Shown here one piece after another: positions 14,747 through 22,434 of a stretch of 22,816 bases of DNA. The number at the start of each line of letters is the position of its first letter. Position 1 is the stretch's first letter. Position numbers and translations under genes: made by a program. A model generated the notes under the pieces. It did no database searches. It was not told the DNA's origin and was given only the letters and a program-made list of their open reading frames with translations. Origin of the DNA: a virus; IMG/VR virus record IMGVR_UViG_3300020205_000692, positions 1 through 22,816 of that record; one strand, 5' to 3'.

Positions 14747-15772
14747 GTGAATTTTCTAAAGCAGATTGTGAAAGACTCTGGCAACAAGTTTGCTAGTATC
14801 GTTGATGATGGAATCGAAGGAGCCGATGTTGATGGCTTTATCGATACTGGATCATATGCATTCAATGCATTGCTTTCAGGATCCATTCATGGTGGCATTG
14901 CAAACAACAAGATCATTGCATTGGCTGGTGAATCTGCTACAGGAAAGACATACTTCACACTCGGAATTGTATCTGAGTTTCTGAAGACCAACAAAGATGC
15001 CATTGTATTGTACTTCGATTCGGAGCAAGCAGTGACATCAGAGATGTTCACCACCCGTGGGGTTGATCCCTCACGGGTGGCAGTCTTTCCTGTGGCTACC
15101 ATTGAGGAATTCAAGACACAATGCGTTGGCATCGTGGACAAGATTCTTGAGATGGATGAAGCAGAACGCAAGCCAATGATGATTGTATTGGATTCATTGG
15201 GAATGCTTTCTACTGAGAAAGAAATGAATGATTCCGCAGAGGGAAAGAATGTGCGAGATATGACTCGCGCTCAAGGTGTGAAGGCAACTTTCCGTGTACT
15301 AACCATGAAACTTGGTAAAGCCAAGATTCCTATGATCATGACCAACCATGTATATGCTGTCATAGGTTCTTATGTTCCTATGCAGGAGATGGGCGGCGGT
15401 GCAGGATTGAAGTATGCGGCATCTACTATCGTATATCTTTCTAAGAAGAAAGAGAAGAATGCTGATGGTGATATCATCGGTAGTATCATTCATTGCAAGT
15501 TGTATAAGTCTCGTCTGACCAAGGAAAATCAGATAGTAGATGTTCAACTGAACTATGATAGTGGATTGAATCGTCATTATGGATTGATCGACATCGCACT
15601 CAATGCGGGTATCTTCAAGAAGGTATCAACTCGCATCGAACTTCCCGATGGTACTACAGCATTCGAAAAGACCATCAATGAGAATCCCACGAAGTACTTT
15701 ACCGACGATGTGATGAAGCGAATAGAAGAAGCGGTTGGTAAGGAGTTTAAGTATGGCGCAACACAAGGTTAA
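14747..15772 (+). CDS. uvsX: UvsX RecA-like recombinase
   Basis: A 341-residue strand-exchange ATPase that coats single-stranded DNA and drives homologous pairing and recombination-dependent replication. Walker A GESATGKT is at 61-68, the region YFDSEQAV follows Walker A as in RecA/UvsX, Walker B is MIVLDS (Asp149), and GGGAGLKYAASTIVYLSKK corresponds to the DNA-binding L2/core region. T4 UvsX is somewhat longer (about 390 residues); this size fits marine T4-like versions. The start is GTG at 14747, supported by AAGGAG (14735-14740) six bases upstream. In T4-like phages helicase genes often follow; here a glycan cluster starts inside the last 20 bases of uvsX. Confidence 0.96.
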   Translation: MNFLKQIVKDSGNKFASIVDDGIEGADVDGFIDTGSYAFNALLSGSIHGGIANNKIIALAGESATGKTYFTLGIVSEFLKTNKDAIVLYFDSEQAVTSEMFTTRGVDPSRVAVFPVATIEEFKTQCVGIVDKILEMDEAERKPMMIVLDSLGMLSTEKEMNDSAEGKNVRDMTRAQGVKATFRVLTMKLGKAKIPMIMTNHVYAVIGSYVPMQEMGGGAGLKYAASTIVYLSKKKEKNADGDIIGSIIHCKLYKSRLTKENQIVDVQLNYDSGLNRHYGLIDIALNAGIFKKVSTRIELPDGTTAFEKTINENPTKYFTDDVMKRIEEAVGKEFKYGATQG

Positions 15773-16448
15773 GATTCTCTGCAAGTTTCCTTCTAGGTCA
15801 CGACCGGAGAAGTTCAAGGAGGTATTCTCCTTGTACAAGAACATGGCATCGGGAAAGCACGAACTAACCTTCGTGCTTTCCTTCGATTCGGATGATGAAT
15901 CGATGAACAACGATGACATGAAGAAGTGGCTATCTGAGCAGGGAGATAATGTCCATTGGTTTTATGGAGACTCAACTACGAAGATATCCGCAGTCAATGC
16001 GGACATGAATCGTGGTTGGGAGTTTGACATTCTTCTTCTTGCATCGGATGATATGATCCCTGTCAAGCCTGGATATGATGACACAATCGTGAAGGACATT
16101 CTTGAGCATTTTCCTGACTTAGATGGAGTTCTTCACTACAATGACGGGCTTCGTGGGGATAAGTTGAATACACTCTGCATCTTGGGGAAGAAGTACTTTG
16201 ACATATTTGGATACATCTATCACCCATCCTACATCAGCGTGTTCGCAGACAACGAGTTTACTGAGGTCAGTTATACTATGGGTAAGGCAAAGTACATTGA
16301 CAAGGTAATCATACAGCATCGTTGGATGGAACAGGGCAAGGATGCCCTCTATCAGCGCAATGAGAATCCATCTTTGTATCAGAAGGATCATATGGTTTAT
16401 TCTCTCAGGAGATCGCGTGGATATCCATACATTCCAAGGAATCAATAA
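15753..16448 (+). CDS. Glycosyltransferase-like protein, paralogue A
   Basis: A 231-residue GT-A-like protein. The ATG at 15753 is chosen because TAAGGAG lies seven bases upstream; the gene overlaps the uvsX end by 20 bases. Visible motifs: KILCKFPSRSRPEKF (7-21), SFDSDDESMN (43-52), the pattern KISAVNADMN (77-86), and a DxD-like ASDD (97-100) in ILLLASDDMIPV. It is clearly homologous to the protein at 18048 over its full length (SGKHELTFV versus SGKHDLIFV; FGYIYHP in both). Expected role is transfer of a sugar from a nucleotide donor, though neither donor nor acceptor can be read. It opens the carbohydrate block and is followed one base later by gmd. Confidence 0.85.
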   Translation: MAQHKVKILCKFPSRSRPEKFKEVFSLYKNMASGKHELTFVLSFDSDDESMNNDDMKKWLSEQGDNVHWFYGDSTTKISAVNADMNRGWEFDILLLASDDMIPVKPGYDDTIVKDILEHFPDLDGVLHYNDGLRGDKLNTLCILGKKYFDIFGYIYHPSYISVFADNEFTEVSYTMGKAKYIDKVIIQHRWMEQGKDALYQRNENPSLYQKDHMVYSLRRSRGYPYIPRNQ

Positions 16449-16449
16449 T

Positions 16450-17451
16450 ATGCCAGAATGTAAGACGGCAATCATAACTGGTGTGAATGGACAGGATGGA
16501 TCCTATCTTACCGATCTCCTCCTATCCAAGGGATATCGCGTCATTGGGCTAAAGCGTAGGACATCTACCATCAATACGGGTAGAATCGATCACATCTATA
16601 TGAGTGATGTAATATCCCAATCGCAGTTTAAGATGCATTACTATGACTTGAGCGATGGTTCTGCTGTGTGTAATTTACTTGCCAAGTATAAGCCAGATGA
16701 GTTTTATAATCTTGCAGCACAAAGTCATGTTGCGGTTTCCTTTGATGTTCCTGAATACACATCTGATGGTATTGCTGGCGGAACGCTGAAGATACTTGAG
16801 GCTATACGAAATATCAGCCCCACCACCAGGTTCTATCAGGCATCCTCTTCTGAGATGTATGGAGACAGTACTGATTATGGTTTAGGCGGCTTCACGGAAA
16901 AGAGCAGGATGCTCCCTGTGTCTCCATATGCCGTTGCCAAACTACATGCACATCATATGACCCGCGTCTATCGCGAGGCATATGGAATTCATGCTTCGTC
17001 TGGAATTCTTTTTAATCATGAAAGTCCAAGGCGTGGGGAGACATTCGTCACTCGCAAGATCACGATGGCTGCTGCAAGGATCAAGATGGGATTGCAATCT
17101 AAATTACTGCTTGGAAATATTGATGCTCATCGTGATTGGGGATTTGCTAGAGATTATGTTGAGGCAATGTGGTTGATGCTTCAGCAGCCAAAGAGTGATG
17201 ATTATGTAATTTCTACAGGAAGAACGAACACAGTTCGTGAGTTTCTTGAGATTGTGTTCAGACATGCTGGACTTGAATCATATGAAAAGTATATTGATAT
17301 TGATCCAAAGTTATTTCGCCCAAATGAAGTACCATATTTGCTTGGTGATCCTACTAAGGCTAAAAATATTCTTAATTGGAATCCCAAGACTAGTATGGTA
17401 GAACTAGCCAAGATGATGTATGATAGTGATCTTGCAGAACTAAGGAAGTAG
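16450..17451 (+). CDS. gmd: GDP-mannose 4,6-dehydratase
   Basis: A 333-residue short-chain dehydrogenase family enzyme converting GDP-D-mannose to GDP-4-keto-6-deoxy-D-mannose, precursor of GDP-fucose, GDP-rhamnose and GDP-perosamine. Seen: the NADP-binding TGVNGQDGSYL (10-20), catalytic SSSE (132-135) with Ser133 where the E. coli enzyme has Thr, SPYAVAK with Tyr160 and Lys164, and the family signature LFNHESPRRGETFVTRKI. An upstream in-frame ATG (16342) lies inside the previous gene; the ATG at 16450 fits the family start and has AAGGAA nine bases upstream. The reductase that would complete the pathway is not in the window. Part of the gene is AT-rich (21 GC of 60 at 17341-17400). Confidence 0.96.
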   Translation: MPECKTAIITGVNGQDGSYLTDLLLSKGYRVIGLKRRTSTINTGRIDHIYMSDVISQSQFKMHYYDLSDGSAVCNLLAKYKPDEFYNLAAQSHVAVSFDVPEYTSDGIAGGTLKILEAIRNISPTTRFYQASSSEMYGDSTDYGLGGFTEKSRMLPVSPYAVAKLHAHHMTRVYREAYGIHASSGILFNHESPRRGETFVTRKITMAAARIKMGLQSKLLLGNIDAHRDWGFARDYVEAMWLMLQQPKSDDYVISTGRTNTVREFLEIVFRHAGLESYEKYIDIDPKLFRPNEVPYLLGDPTKAKNILNWNPKTSMVELAKMMYDSDLAELRK

Positions 17452-17452
17452 T

Positions 17453-18061
17453 ATGCCCACTCCAAAAGACCAAGTCCTATTCAGCGTTTTGATACTTTCA
17501 ATTCCAACTAGAATTGAAAAGTACCTCATGCCCTTGTATAATCAGATGCTAAAGCAATCTGAAGGTCATCCCGAAGTGGAGATCCTTTGTCTCATCGACA
17601 ACAAGTGCATGACCATTGGTGAGAAGAGACAGGCATTGCTCGACTCAGCCAGAGGCAAATGGGTAGGCTTCATGGATGACGATGATGGCATCTCTGATGA
17701 TTACATCGATAATCTCCACGAAGCCATGACTCAGCATCCCGCCGATGTTATATCATTTGATCAGCATTGTTCTGTGAACGGCAAGGAGTTCTCGGTGAAC
17801 TTCAAGATGGGAAATCCCCATGAGCCGTATATTCCTGGTGCGGGTACTCTTCATATTCGAAGACCACCATATCATATGTGTTATTGGAAAAGTGAGATCG
17901 CAAAGAAGGCTAAGTTTAAGCCGTCCTCGTATGGAGAGGATCTTGCTTGGTGTATGGAGATGTATCCACAAATACGAACTGAAACACATATAGATAAAGT
18001 ACTTCATTACTACAAGTATGATGACAGCACATCGGAATCTATTCAATATGCAAACAAGTGA
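17453..18061 (+). CDS. Family 2-like glycosyltransferase
   Basis: A 202-residue compact GT-A glycosyltransferase. It starts with FSVLILSIPTR (10-20), typical of the first strand of family 2 enzymes, and carries GEKRQALLDSARGKWVGF leading into the metal-binding DDDD at 75-78, then SDDYIDNL. The C-terminal YGEDLAW resembles the ED motif holding the catalytic base region in this fold. The ATG lies two bases after the gmd stop with AAGGAAG four bases upstream, and the end overlaps the next gene by 14 bases, so it belongs to the gmd unit. A GDP-linked 6-deoxysugar made through Gmd is a possible donor; this is inference. Confidence 0.88.
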   Translation: MPTPKDQVLFSVLILSIPTRIEKYLMPLYNQMLKQSEGHPEVEILCLIDNKCMTIGEKRQALLDSARGKWVGFMDDDDGISDDYIDNLHEAMTQHPADVISFDQHCSVNGKEFSVNFKMGNPHEPYIPGAGTLHIRRPPYHMCYWKSEIAKKAKFKPSSYGEDLAWCMEMYPQIRTETHIDKVLHYYKYDDSTSESIQYANK

Positions 18062-18752
18062 CCGAAAAACGATACTTATTAAATATCCTACCCGTCAGCG
18101 GGTGGTTAAGTTTACCAATAATCTATTAAACTACTTAGATAAGTCATCGGGAAAGCATGATCTGATCTTCGTGATCAGCATGGATACCGATGACGCTGCC
18201 ATGAATTCGCCTGATGTTCGTGAGGCACTTGATGCCTGTTGTGATGATGGTATTGATGTGCAATACCACTATGGGGAAAGCCTAGGCAAGATCAATGCCA
18301 TCAATCGCAATATTCCCATGACTGAATGGGATATACTGATTGCCACGGCAGACGACATGGAGGCAGTTGAGGATGGATGGGATGATATCATTGCACAGGA
18401 TATGCTGCGAGAGTTCCCGAACCTTGATGGGGCTTTGAATTATAACAATGATCCACGGCTTGAAGCAAAGGGCGTAGATGGATACAAGACCCTGATCACG
18501 CTGCCTGTCATTGGCAGGAAGTTATATGATAAGTTTGGCTACATCTATCATCCCGACTACAAGTCCGAGTGGTGTGACAATGAGCAGACTGAGGTATTTG
18601 AGTCTCTTGGCGTGTTGAGACACATCAATCGCCGTCCAATCATCCACAAGTGGGCAGAGAATCAAGATGCCCTGATGCACAGAAACATGCAGATCGGGTG
18701 GAGTCACGACAGGCAGACCTATGCACAAAGAAAGGCGAATGGCTTCAAATGA
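18048..18752 (+). CDS. Glycosyltransferase-like protein, paralogue B
   Basis: A 234-residue homologue of the protein at 15753. Shared elements in order: ILIKYPTRQR (9-18), SSGKHDLIFVIS (33-44), MDTDDAAMN, GKINAINRN, the DxD-like TADDM, FPNLDGALNYN, FGYIYHPDYKSE and DNEQTEV. It differs from A by an insert of about ten residues after ALNYN. Earlier in-frame ATGs exist at 18018 and 18021, but the ATG at 18048 aligns with the paralogue start. No good Shine-Dalgarno is visible, so it probably depends on coupling with the overlapping upstream gene. Its stop overlaps the next start (ATGA). Two diverged copies around gmd suggest sequential transfer steps in one glycan. Confidence 0.84.
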   Translation: MQTSDRKTILIKYPTRQRVVKFTNNLLNYLDKSSGKHDLIFVISMDTDDAAMNSPDVREALDACCDDGIDVQYHYGESLGKINAINRNIPMTEWDILIATADDMEAVEDGWDDIIAQDMLREFPNLDGALNYNNDPRLEAKGVDGYKTLITLPVIGRKLYDKFGYIYHPDYKSEWCDNEQTEVFESLGVLRHINRRPIIHKWAENQDALMHRNMQIGWSHDRQTYAQRKANGFK

Positions 18753-19363
18753 AGAAAGTTGTTGCTGTCTCCCTGTGGGGAAATGATTTGCGTTATGTGA
18801 AAGGTGCAATTAAGAACGCACATCTTTCCGCAAAGTATTATCCTGATTGGGAGTTTCGGGTATATGCAGAAACCCATTTGCATGAATACCTAAAGGATAT
18901 TCCTGCTAAAGTCCTTGCCCCTATTCAGGAATGGGCTAATGGTAGATTTTGGAGATTTGCACCTGCTTTTGAGGCAAATGTAGATGTGATGATTAGTAGA
19001 GACTGTGACTCACGGATATCTAGCAGAGAGGCTTCTTGTGTAGAGGAATGGCTTGCAAGTGACAAAAAGTTTCATGTCATTAGAGATCACGAAAGACATT
19101 ATGACTTTCCGATGCTTGCGGGTATGTGGGGTGTTCGTGGAGGATTGCCACAAGAAATTAAAACCTCAATAGGCGAATGGTCAAATGACGCATCCGCATA
19201 TCTTGTTGATCAGATATGGCTTGGTAATAAAATATGGTTAGAATCAAATGCAATAACAAATGTATTTGTTCATGGAGCCAAAGAAAAGACCTTGATTACA
19301 AATCCTGGATTGGATTTTGTTGGTCAGGGATACGATCAAAACGATGAGCCTATTTACAAGTAA
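18749..19363 (+). CDS. Glycosyltransferase-like protein with RDxDSR motif
   Basis: A 204-residue protein starting MKKVVAVSLWGNDLRYV. The ATGA overlap with the previous stop fixes this start over the longer open frame. Motifs: RFWRFAP (66-72), SRDCDSRIS with the metal-binding Asp85-Cys86-Asp87, REASCVEEWL, and RDHERHYDFPMLAGMWGVRGG. This RFWRF ... RDxDSR ... RDH ... GMWG pattern occurs in small proteins of bacterial capsule and LPS clusters and in phages, thought to be nucleotide-sugar transferases; the reaction is unknown to me. The gene is AT-rich (17 GC of 60 at 19201-19260), unlike the replication genes, suggesting recent transfer. A 38-base gap separates it from the dehydrogenase. Confidence 0.86.
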   Translation: MKKVVAVSLWGNDLRYVKGAIKNAHLSAKYYPDWEFRVYAETHLHEYLKDIPAKVLAPIQEWANGRFWRFAPAFEANVDVMISRDCDSRISSREASCVEEWLASDKKFHVIRDHERHYDFPMLAGMWGVRGGLPQEIKTSIGEWSNDASAYLVDQIWLGNKIWLESNAITNVFVHGAKEKTLITNPGLDFVGQGYDQNDEPIYK

Positions 19364-19401
19364 TGAAAAGTATCTGCATATAACACCTATAAGGAGATGA
19401 G

Positions 19402-20418
19402 ATGAAAGCAGCAGTTCTTGAAAAAATCAATGCACCATTAGTAATAAAGGATGTTGGACTAACCCCCCTGAAGGTTGGTCAGGTTAAGGTGCGCGTGATT
19501 ATCAGTGGTCTTTGTGGGGCGCAATTACAGGAAATTGCTGGACTGAAGGGAAATGAGAAGTTTCTTCCTCATCTGCTCGGGCATGAGGGATGTGGTATCG
19601 TTGAGGAAATAGGCGAAGGTGTGACTCGCGTCAAGGTTGGCGATAAGGTAGTCATGCATTGGAGAGTCGGTGCTGGAATAGAATCTCCATTTCCAACCTA
19701 TATTGTTGACGGCAAGCCCGTGACAAGTGGAAAAGTTACTACTCTGAGTGAATACTCTATTGCATCCGAAAATCGTCTTACTGTTGTCCCTGCGGATGCG
19801 GATGAATATCTTTGTGCGTTGCTCGGTTGTGGATTGACGACCGCACTCGGCACTATCAACAATGAAGTGGATCTCAAATTTGGCGAGAGCATCATGATTG
19901 TTGGTTGTGGTGGAGTTGGTCTTAACCTGATACAGGGAGCAAAGATGGCTAGTGCGTATCCTATTATCGGAGTTGATATATCGGATGATAAGAAAGAGAT
20001 GGTGCTGCGTGTTGGTGCAAATAAATTCATCAATATCCTTTCTTCTGAAGAAGAACTGAAGTCCACCAAGGTCGATGTCATCATTGACACCACTGGTAAT
20101 CCTGATGCAATCAATATAACTATCCCATGTCTTTCCGACAAGGGAAGATATGTGTTGGTTGGGCAACCGAAACCTGGTCAATCCATCAGCATTCCAAATG
20201 CAAACTCGTTGTTTGGCGGCAATGGTAAGAGCATCAAGGCGACACAGGGCGGAAAGACATCACCTAACGATGATATTGCCCGATACATCAAGTTGAACAA
20301 GGCGGGTCTACTGGATATAAAAAACATCGTCAGTCATGAGTTTTCTCTTGACGATATCAACTCTGCTGTTACTATGTTGAGATCGGGAAGAGCAGGACGA
20401 GTGATGATTCGCATGTAA
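19402..20418 (+). CDS. Zinc-dependent medium-chain alcohol/polyol dehydrogenase
   Basis: A 338-residue MDR-family oxidoreductase that would interconvert an alcohol and a ketone or aldehyde with NAD(P). Catalytic zinc ligands are Cys38 (SGLCG), His61 with Glu62 (LGHEGCG), and Cys143 (LGCGLTT). The Rossmann motif GCGGVG is at 168-173, and Asp192 at the end of the next strand favours NAD. The structural-zinc lobe with four cysteines found in classical alcohol dehydrogenases is missing; HWRVGAGIESPFPTY fills that place. AAGGAG lies five bases before the ATG. It precedes the E1 alpha gene by 14 bases, and the grouping with E1 subunits and a sugar kinase suggests a step in making an unusual sugar or polyol. 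Confidence 0.92.
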   Translation: MKAAVLEKINAPLVIKDVGLTPLKVGQVKVRVIISGLCGAQLQEIAGLKGNEKFLPHLLGHEGCGIVEEIGEGVTRVKVGDKVVMHWRVGAGIESPFPTYIVDGKPVTSGKVTTLSEYSIASENRLTVVPADADEYLCALLGCGLTTALGTINNEVDLKFGESIMIVGCGGVGLNLIQGAKMASAYPIIGVDISDDKKEMVLRVGANKFINILSSEEELKSTKVDVIIDTTGNPDAINITIPCLSDKGRYVLVGQPKPGQSISIPNANSLFGGNGKSIKATQGGKTSPNDDIARYIKLNKAGLLDIKNIVSHEFSLDDINSAVTMLRSGRAGRVMIRM

Positions 20419-20432
20419 TTGGAGGATACTTC

Positions 20433-21395
20433 ATGACTATTCAAACAATGTTGTCAGCATATAAAAAAATGTTTTTGATTCGGCGGCTCGAAGAAGATCT
20501 GGTCAAGTATTACTTTGATAATAAGATCATGAGTTTTGTACATTTCTATGTCGGACAAGAAGCAGTCGCCGTTGGTGTCTGCGAAAATCTTGCCCTCGGG
20601 GATAATGCTTTTGGCAATCATAGATCACATGGACATTACCTTGCAAAAGGTGGAGATCCTGGTAGGATGGTGGCGGAACTCCTCGGAAAAGTCACTGGCT
20701 GTTGCAAGGGCAAGGGTGGTTCGATGCATATGATCGACAAGTCGGTCAATTTCGTTGGATCAACTCCGATTCTTGGAAGTGTGGCACCAATATCTGCGGG
20801 ATCGGCATTGACGCAGAAGTTGACTGGTTCAAGCAACATCACGGTTGCCTTCTATGGCGATGGTGCCTCAGAGGAAGGAGTTGTATACGAAACTATAAAC
20901 TTCGCTGCTTTGTTCAAACTTCCCCTATTGCTCGTCGTTGAGAACAACCTTTATTCGGTGATGAGCAAACTGAACGATAGACGGAGTGAAGCACACAATT
21001 TGGAGAAGATAGTCGATGGGTTTGGTGCTGCATATTACAAAGCCGATGGTAATGATTTCCTTGATGTCTATCGGAAGACCAAGATGGCGATAGACAACAT
21101 CAAGAATAACAATCAACCTTGCGTTCTTGAATGTATAACATATCGGCATATGGCGCACAGCGCACCTATCTGCGACGATAAGGCTGGTTACAGAGAGATC
21201 GATGTTCCTGATATAAGGGCAAAAGAAGATTCTGTAAAACGACTTAGGTCGGAACTGCTCAAGCACTATACCGAATCGGATATTGTACAGATAGAGGAAA
21301 CTGTCAAATCCGACATCACTTCTGCTTTCGAATTCGCACTCAATTCTCCATACCCACCACACGACGATCTTAATACGGAGGTATATCATGCCTAA
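20433..21395 (+). CDS. Thiamine-diphosphate enzyme, E1 alpha subunit
   Basis: A 320-residue homologue of the alpha subunit of pyruvate, branched-chain 2-oxoacid and acetoin dehydrogenases, which decarboxylate a 2-oxoacid on thiamine diphosphate. The cofactor motif is exact: GDG at 142-144, 26 residues, NN at 171-172. Also seen: MFLIRRLEEDLVKYYF (about 11-26), SFVHFYVGQEAVAVG, NHRSHGHYLAKGGD, GKGGSMH, and YRHMAHSAP near residue 235. GGAGG lies before the ATG. It overlaps the E1 beta gene by eight bases, so a 1:1 complex is expected. No E2 or E3 follows in the window, so it may donate the activated acyl or aldehyde unit to another acceptor, such as a sugar. Substrate unknown. Confidence 0.94.
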   Translation: MTIQTMLSAYKKMFLIRRLEEDLVKYYFDNKIMSFVHFYVGQEAVAVGVCENLALGDNAFGNHRSHGHYLAKGGDPGRMVAELLGKVTGCCKGKGGSMHMIDKSVNFVGSTPILGSVAPISAGSALTQKLTGSSNITVAFYGDGASEEGVVYETINFAALFKLPLLLVVENNLYSVMSKLNDRRSEAHNLEKIVDGFGAAYYKADGNDFLDVYRKTKMAIDNIKNNNQPCVLECITYRHMAHSAPICDDKAGYREIDVPDIRAKEDSVKRLRSELLKHYTESDIVQIEETVKSDITSAFEFALNSPYPPHDDLNTEVYHA

Positions 21396-22434
21396 ATTGA
21401 TGTCATACACAGAAGCCATACGAGATGCAACCGAGCAGTCACTTGCGCGAGACCCGAAGGTTATTGTAATGGGTCTTGGAGTTTCGTACAAGAATGGTGC
21501 GGATGGAACTATGGGAACCCTGAAGGAACAGTATCCGAATAGGATATTCGATACTCCTGTGTCTGAGTTCTGTAATACTGGTGCTGGTGTCGGTGCTGCA
21601 ATCACTGGCATGAAGCCAATCATCCATCATTCCCGAGTCGAGTTTGGTCTCTTTGCCGCAGATCAGATCATCACTCAAGCATCAAAGTGGAACTATATGT
21701 TTGGTGGAGGAAATAAAGTTCCAATCGTATTCCGTCTTGCTATAGGAAGGCAATGGGGAAACGGACCTCAGCACACACAGGCTCTATATTCCCTTTTTGG
21801 GAATGTTCCGGGTCTTAAGGTTGTCATTCCTTCGTCTCCATACACGGCTAAAGGTCTTCTGAATGCGGCAATACAGGATAGCAATCCTGTTGTCTACATG
21901 GAACCTCGTTGGCTCTATGGACTAAAGGAAGAAATTCCAGAGGATTACTATGAACTGCCCCTCGACCGTGCGCGTTGCATTCGCGAGGGAACCGACTTAA
22001 CTATTGTTGCCTATGGAGATGGAGTTGTTGATTCCATCAAGGCTCACGATATGCTCAAGCAAAGGGGTATAAGTGTGGAAATAATCGACTTGGTGTCTAT
22101 TAATCCAATCGATTACGCGGCAGTTTATGCGTCAGTATGGAAGACAGGTAGACTGCTTTGCTTCGATACTACAAATAGTGCATTCAACATTGGCAGCGAG
22201 ATAATTGCAAAGGTGTGTATGAATGCATTTGATTCATTGAAGATGCCTCCACAGAATCTCAGCACACCAAACACCCCTTGCCCAACATCAACATCATTGA
22301 CTGAGATATACTACCCAACTAGAGTTGACCTCACCAACAAGGTTCTTTCAATGCTGAGGATGGAAAAGCATGAAGAGATTATGACATTTGAAGAACTTCA
22401 TATTCTTCCAAAGATCACCATAACTACCACATGA
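21388..22434 (+). CDS. Thiamine-diphosphate enzyme, E1 beta subunit
   Basis: A 348-residue partner of the preceding subunit. It shows the beta-subunit layout: MSYTEAIRDA (5-14), IFDTPVSE with the cofactor-activating Glu60, GAGVGAAITGMKPI, and GPQHTQALYSLFGNVPGLKVV (about residues 130-150), with His in the HTQ motif. The C-terminal transketolase-like domain begins around residue 205 (LTIVAYGDGVVDS). GGAGG lies seven bases before the ATG, unusually strong for an overlapping gene. The last 25 residues extend past the usual end. Its stop overlaps the start of the sugar kinase gene (ATGA), tying the 2-oxoacid chemistry to carbohydrate activation. Confidence 0.93.
   Translation: MPKLMSYTEAIRDATEQSLARDPKVIVMGLGVSYKNGADGTMGTLKEQYPNRIFDTPVSEFCNTGAGVGAAITGMKPIIHHSRVEFGLFAADQIITQASKWNYMFGGGNKVPIVFRLAIGRQWGNGPQHTQALYSLFGNVPGLKVVIPSSPYTAKGLLNAAIQDSNPVVYMEPRWLYGLKEEIPEDYYELPLDRARCIREGTDLTIVAYGDGVVDSIKAHDMLKQRGISVEIIDLVSINPIDYAAVYASVWKTGRLLCFDTTNSAFNIGSEIIAKVCMNAFDSLKMPPQNLSTPNTPCPTSTSLTEIYYPTRVDLTNKVLSMLRMEKHEEIMTFEELHILPKITITTT

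Noticed and set aside
19353-19384. TTTACA and TATAAC boxes before the zinc dehydrogenase gene
   Set aside because: The spacing is 20 bases, too long for a normal sigma70 promoter, and the -35 box lies in the end of the previous gene.
19525-20181. 218-codon open frame on the - strand
   Set aside because: Antisense to the zinc dehydrogenase, which has all ligands and the Rossmann motif; no domain is visible in the antisense product.
20925-21623. 232-codon open frame on the - strand
   Set aside because: Antisense to the E1 alpha/E1 beta junction, both of which are clear genes. Low-complexity hydrophobic translation typical of a shadow frame.
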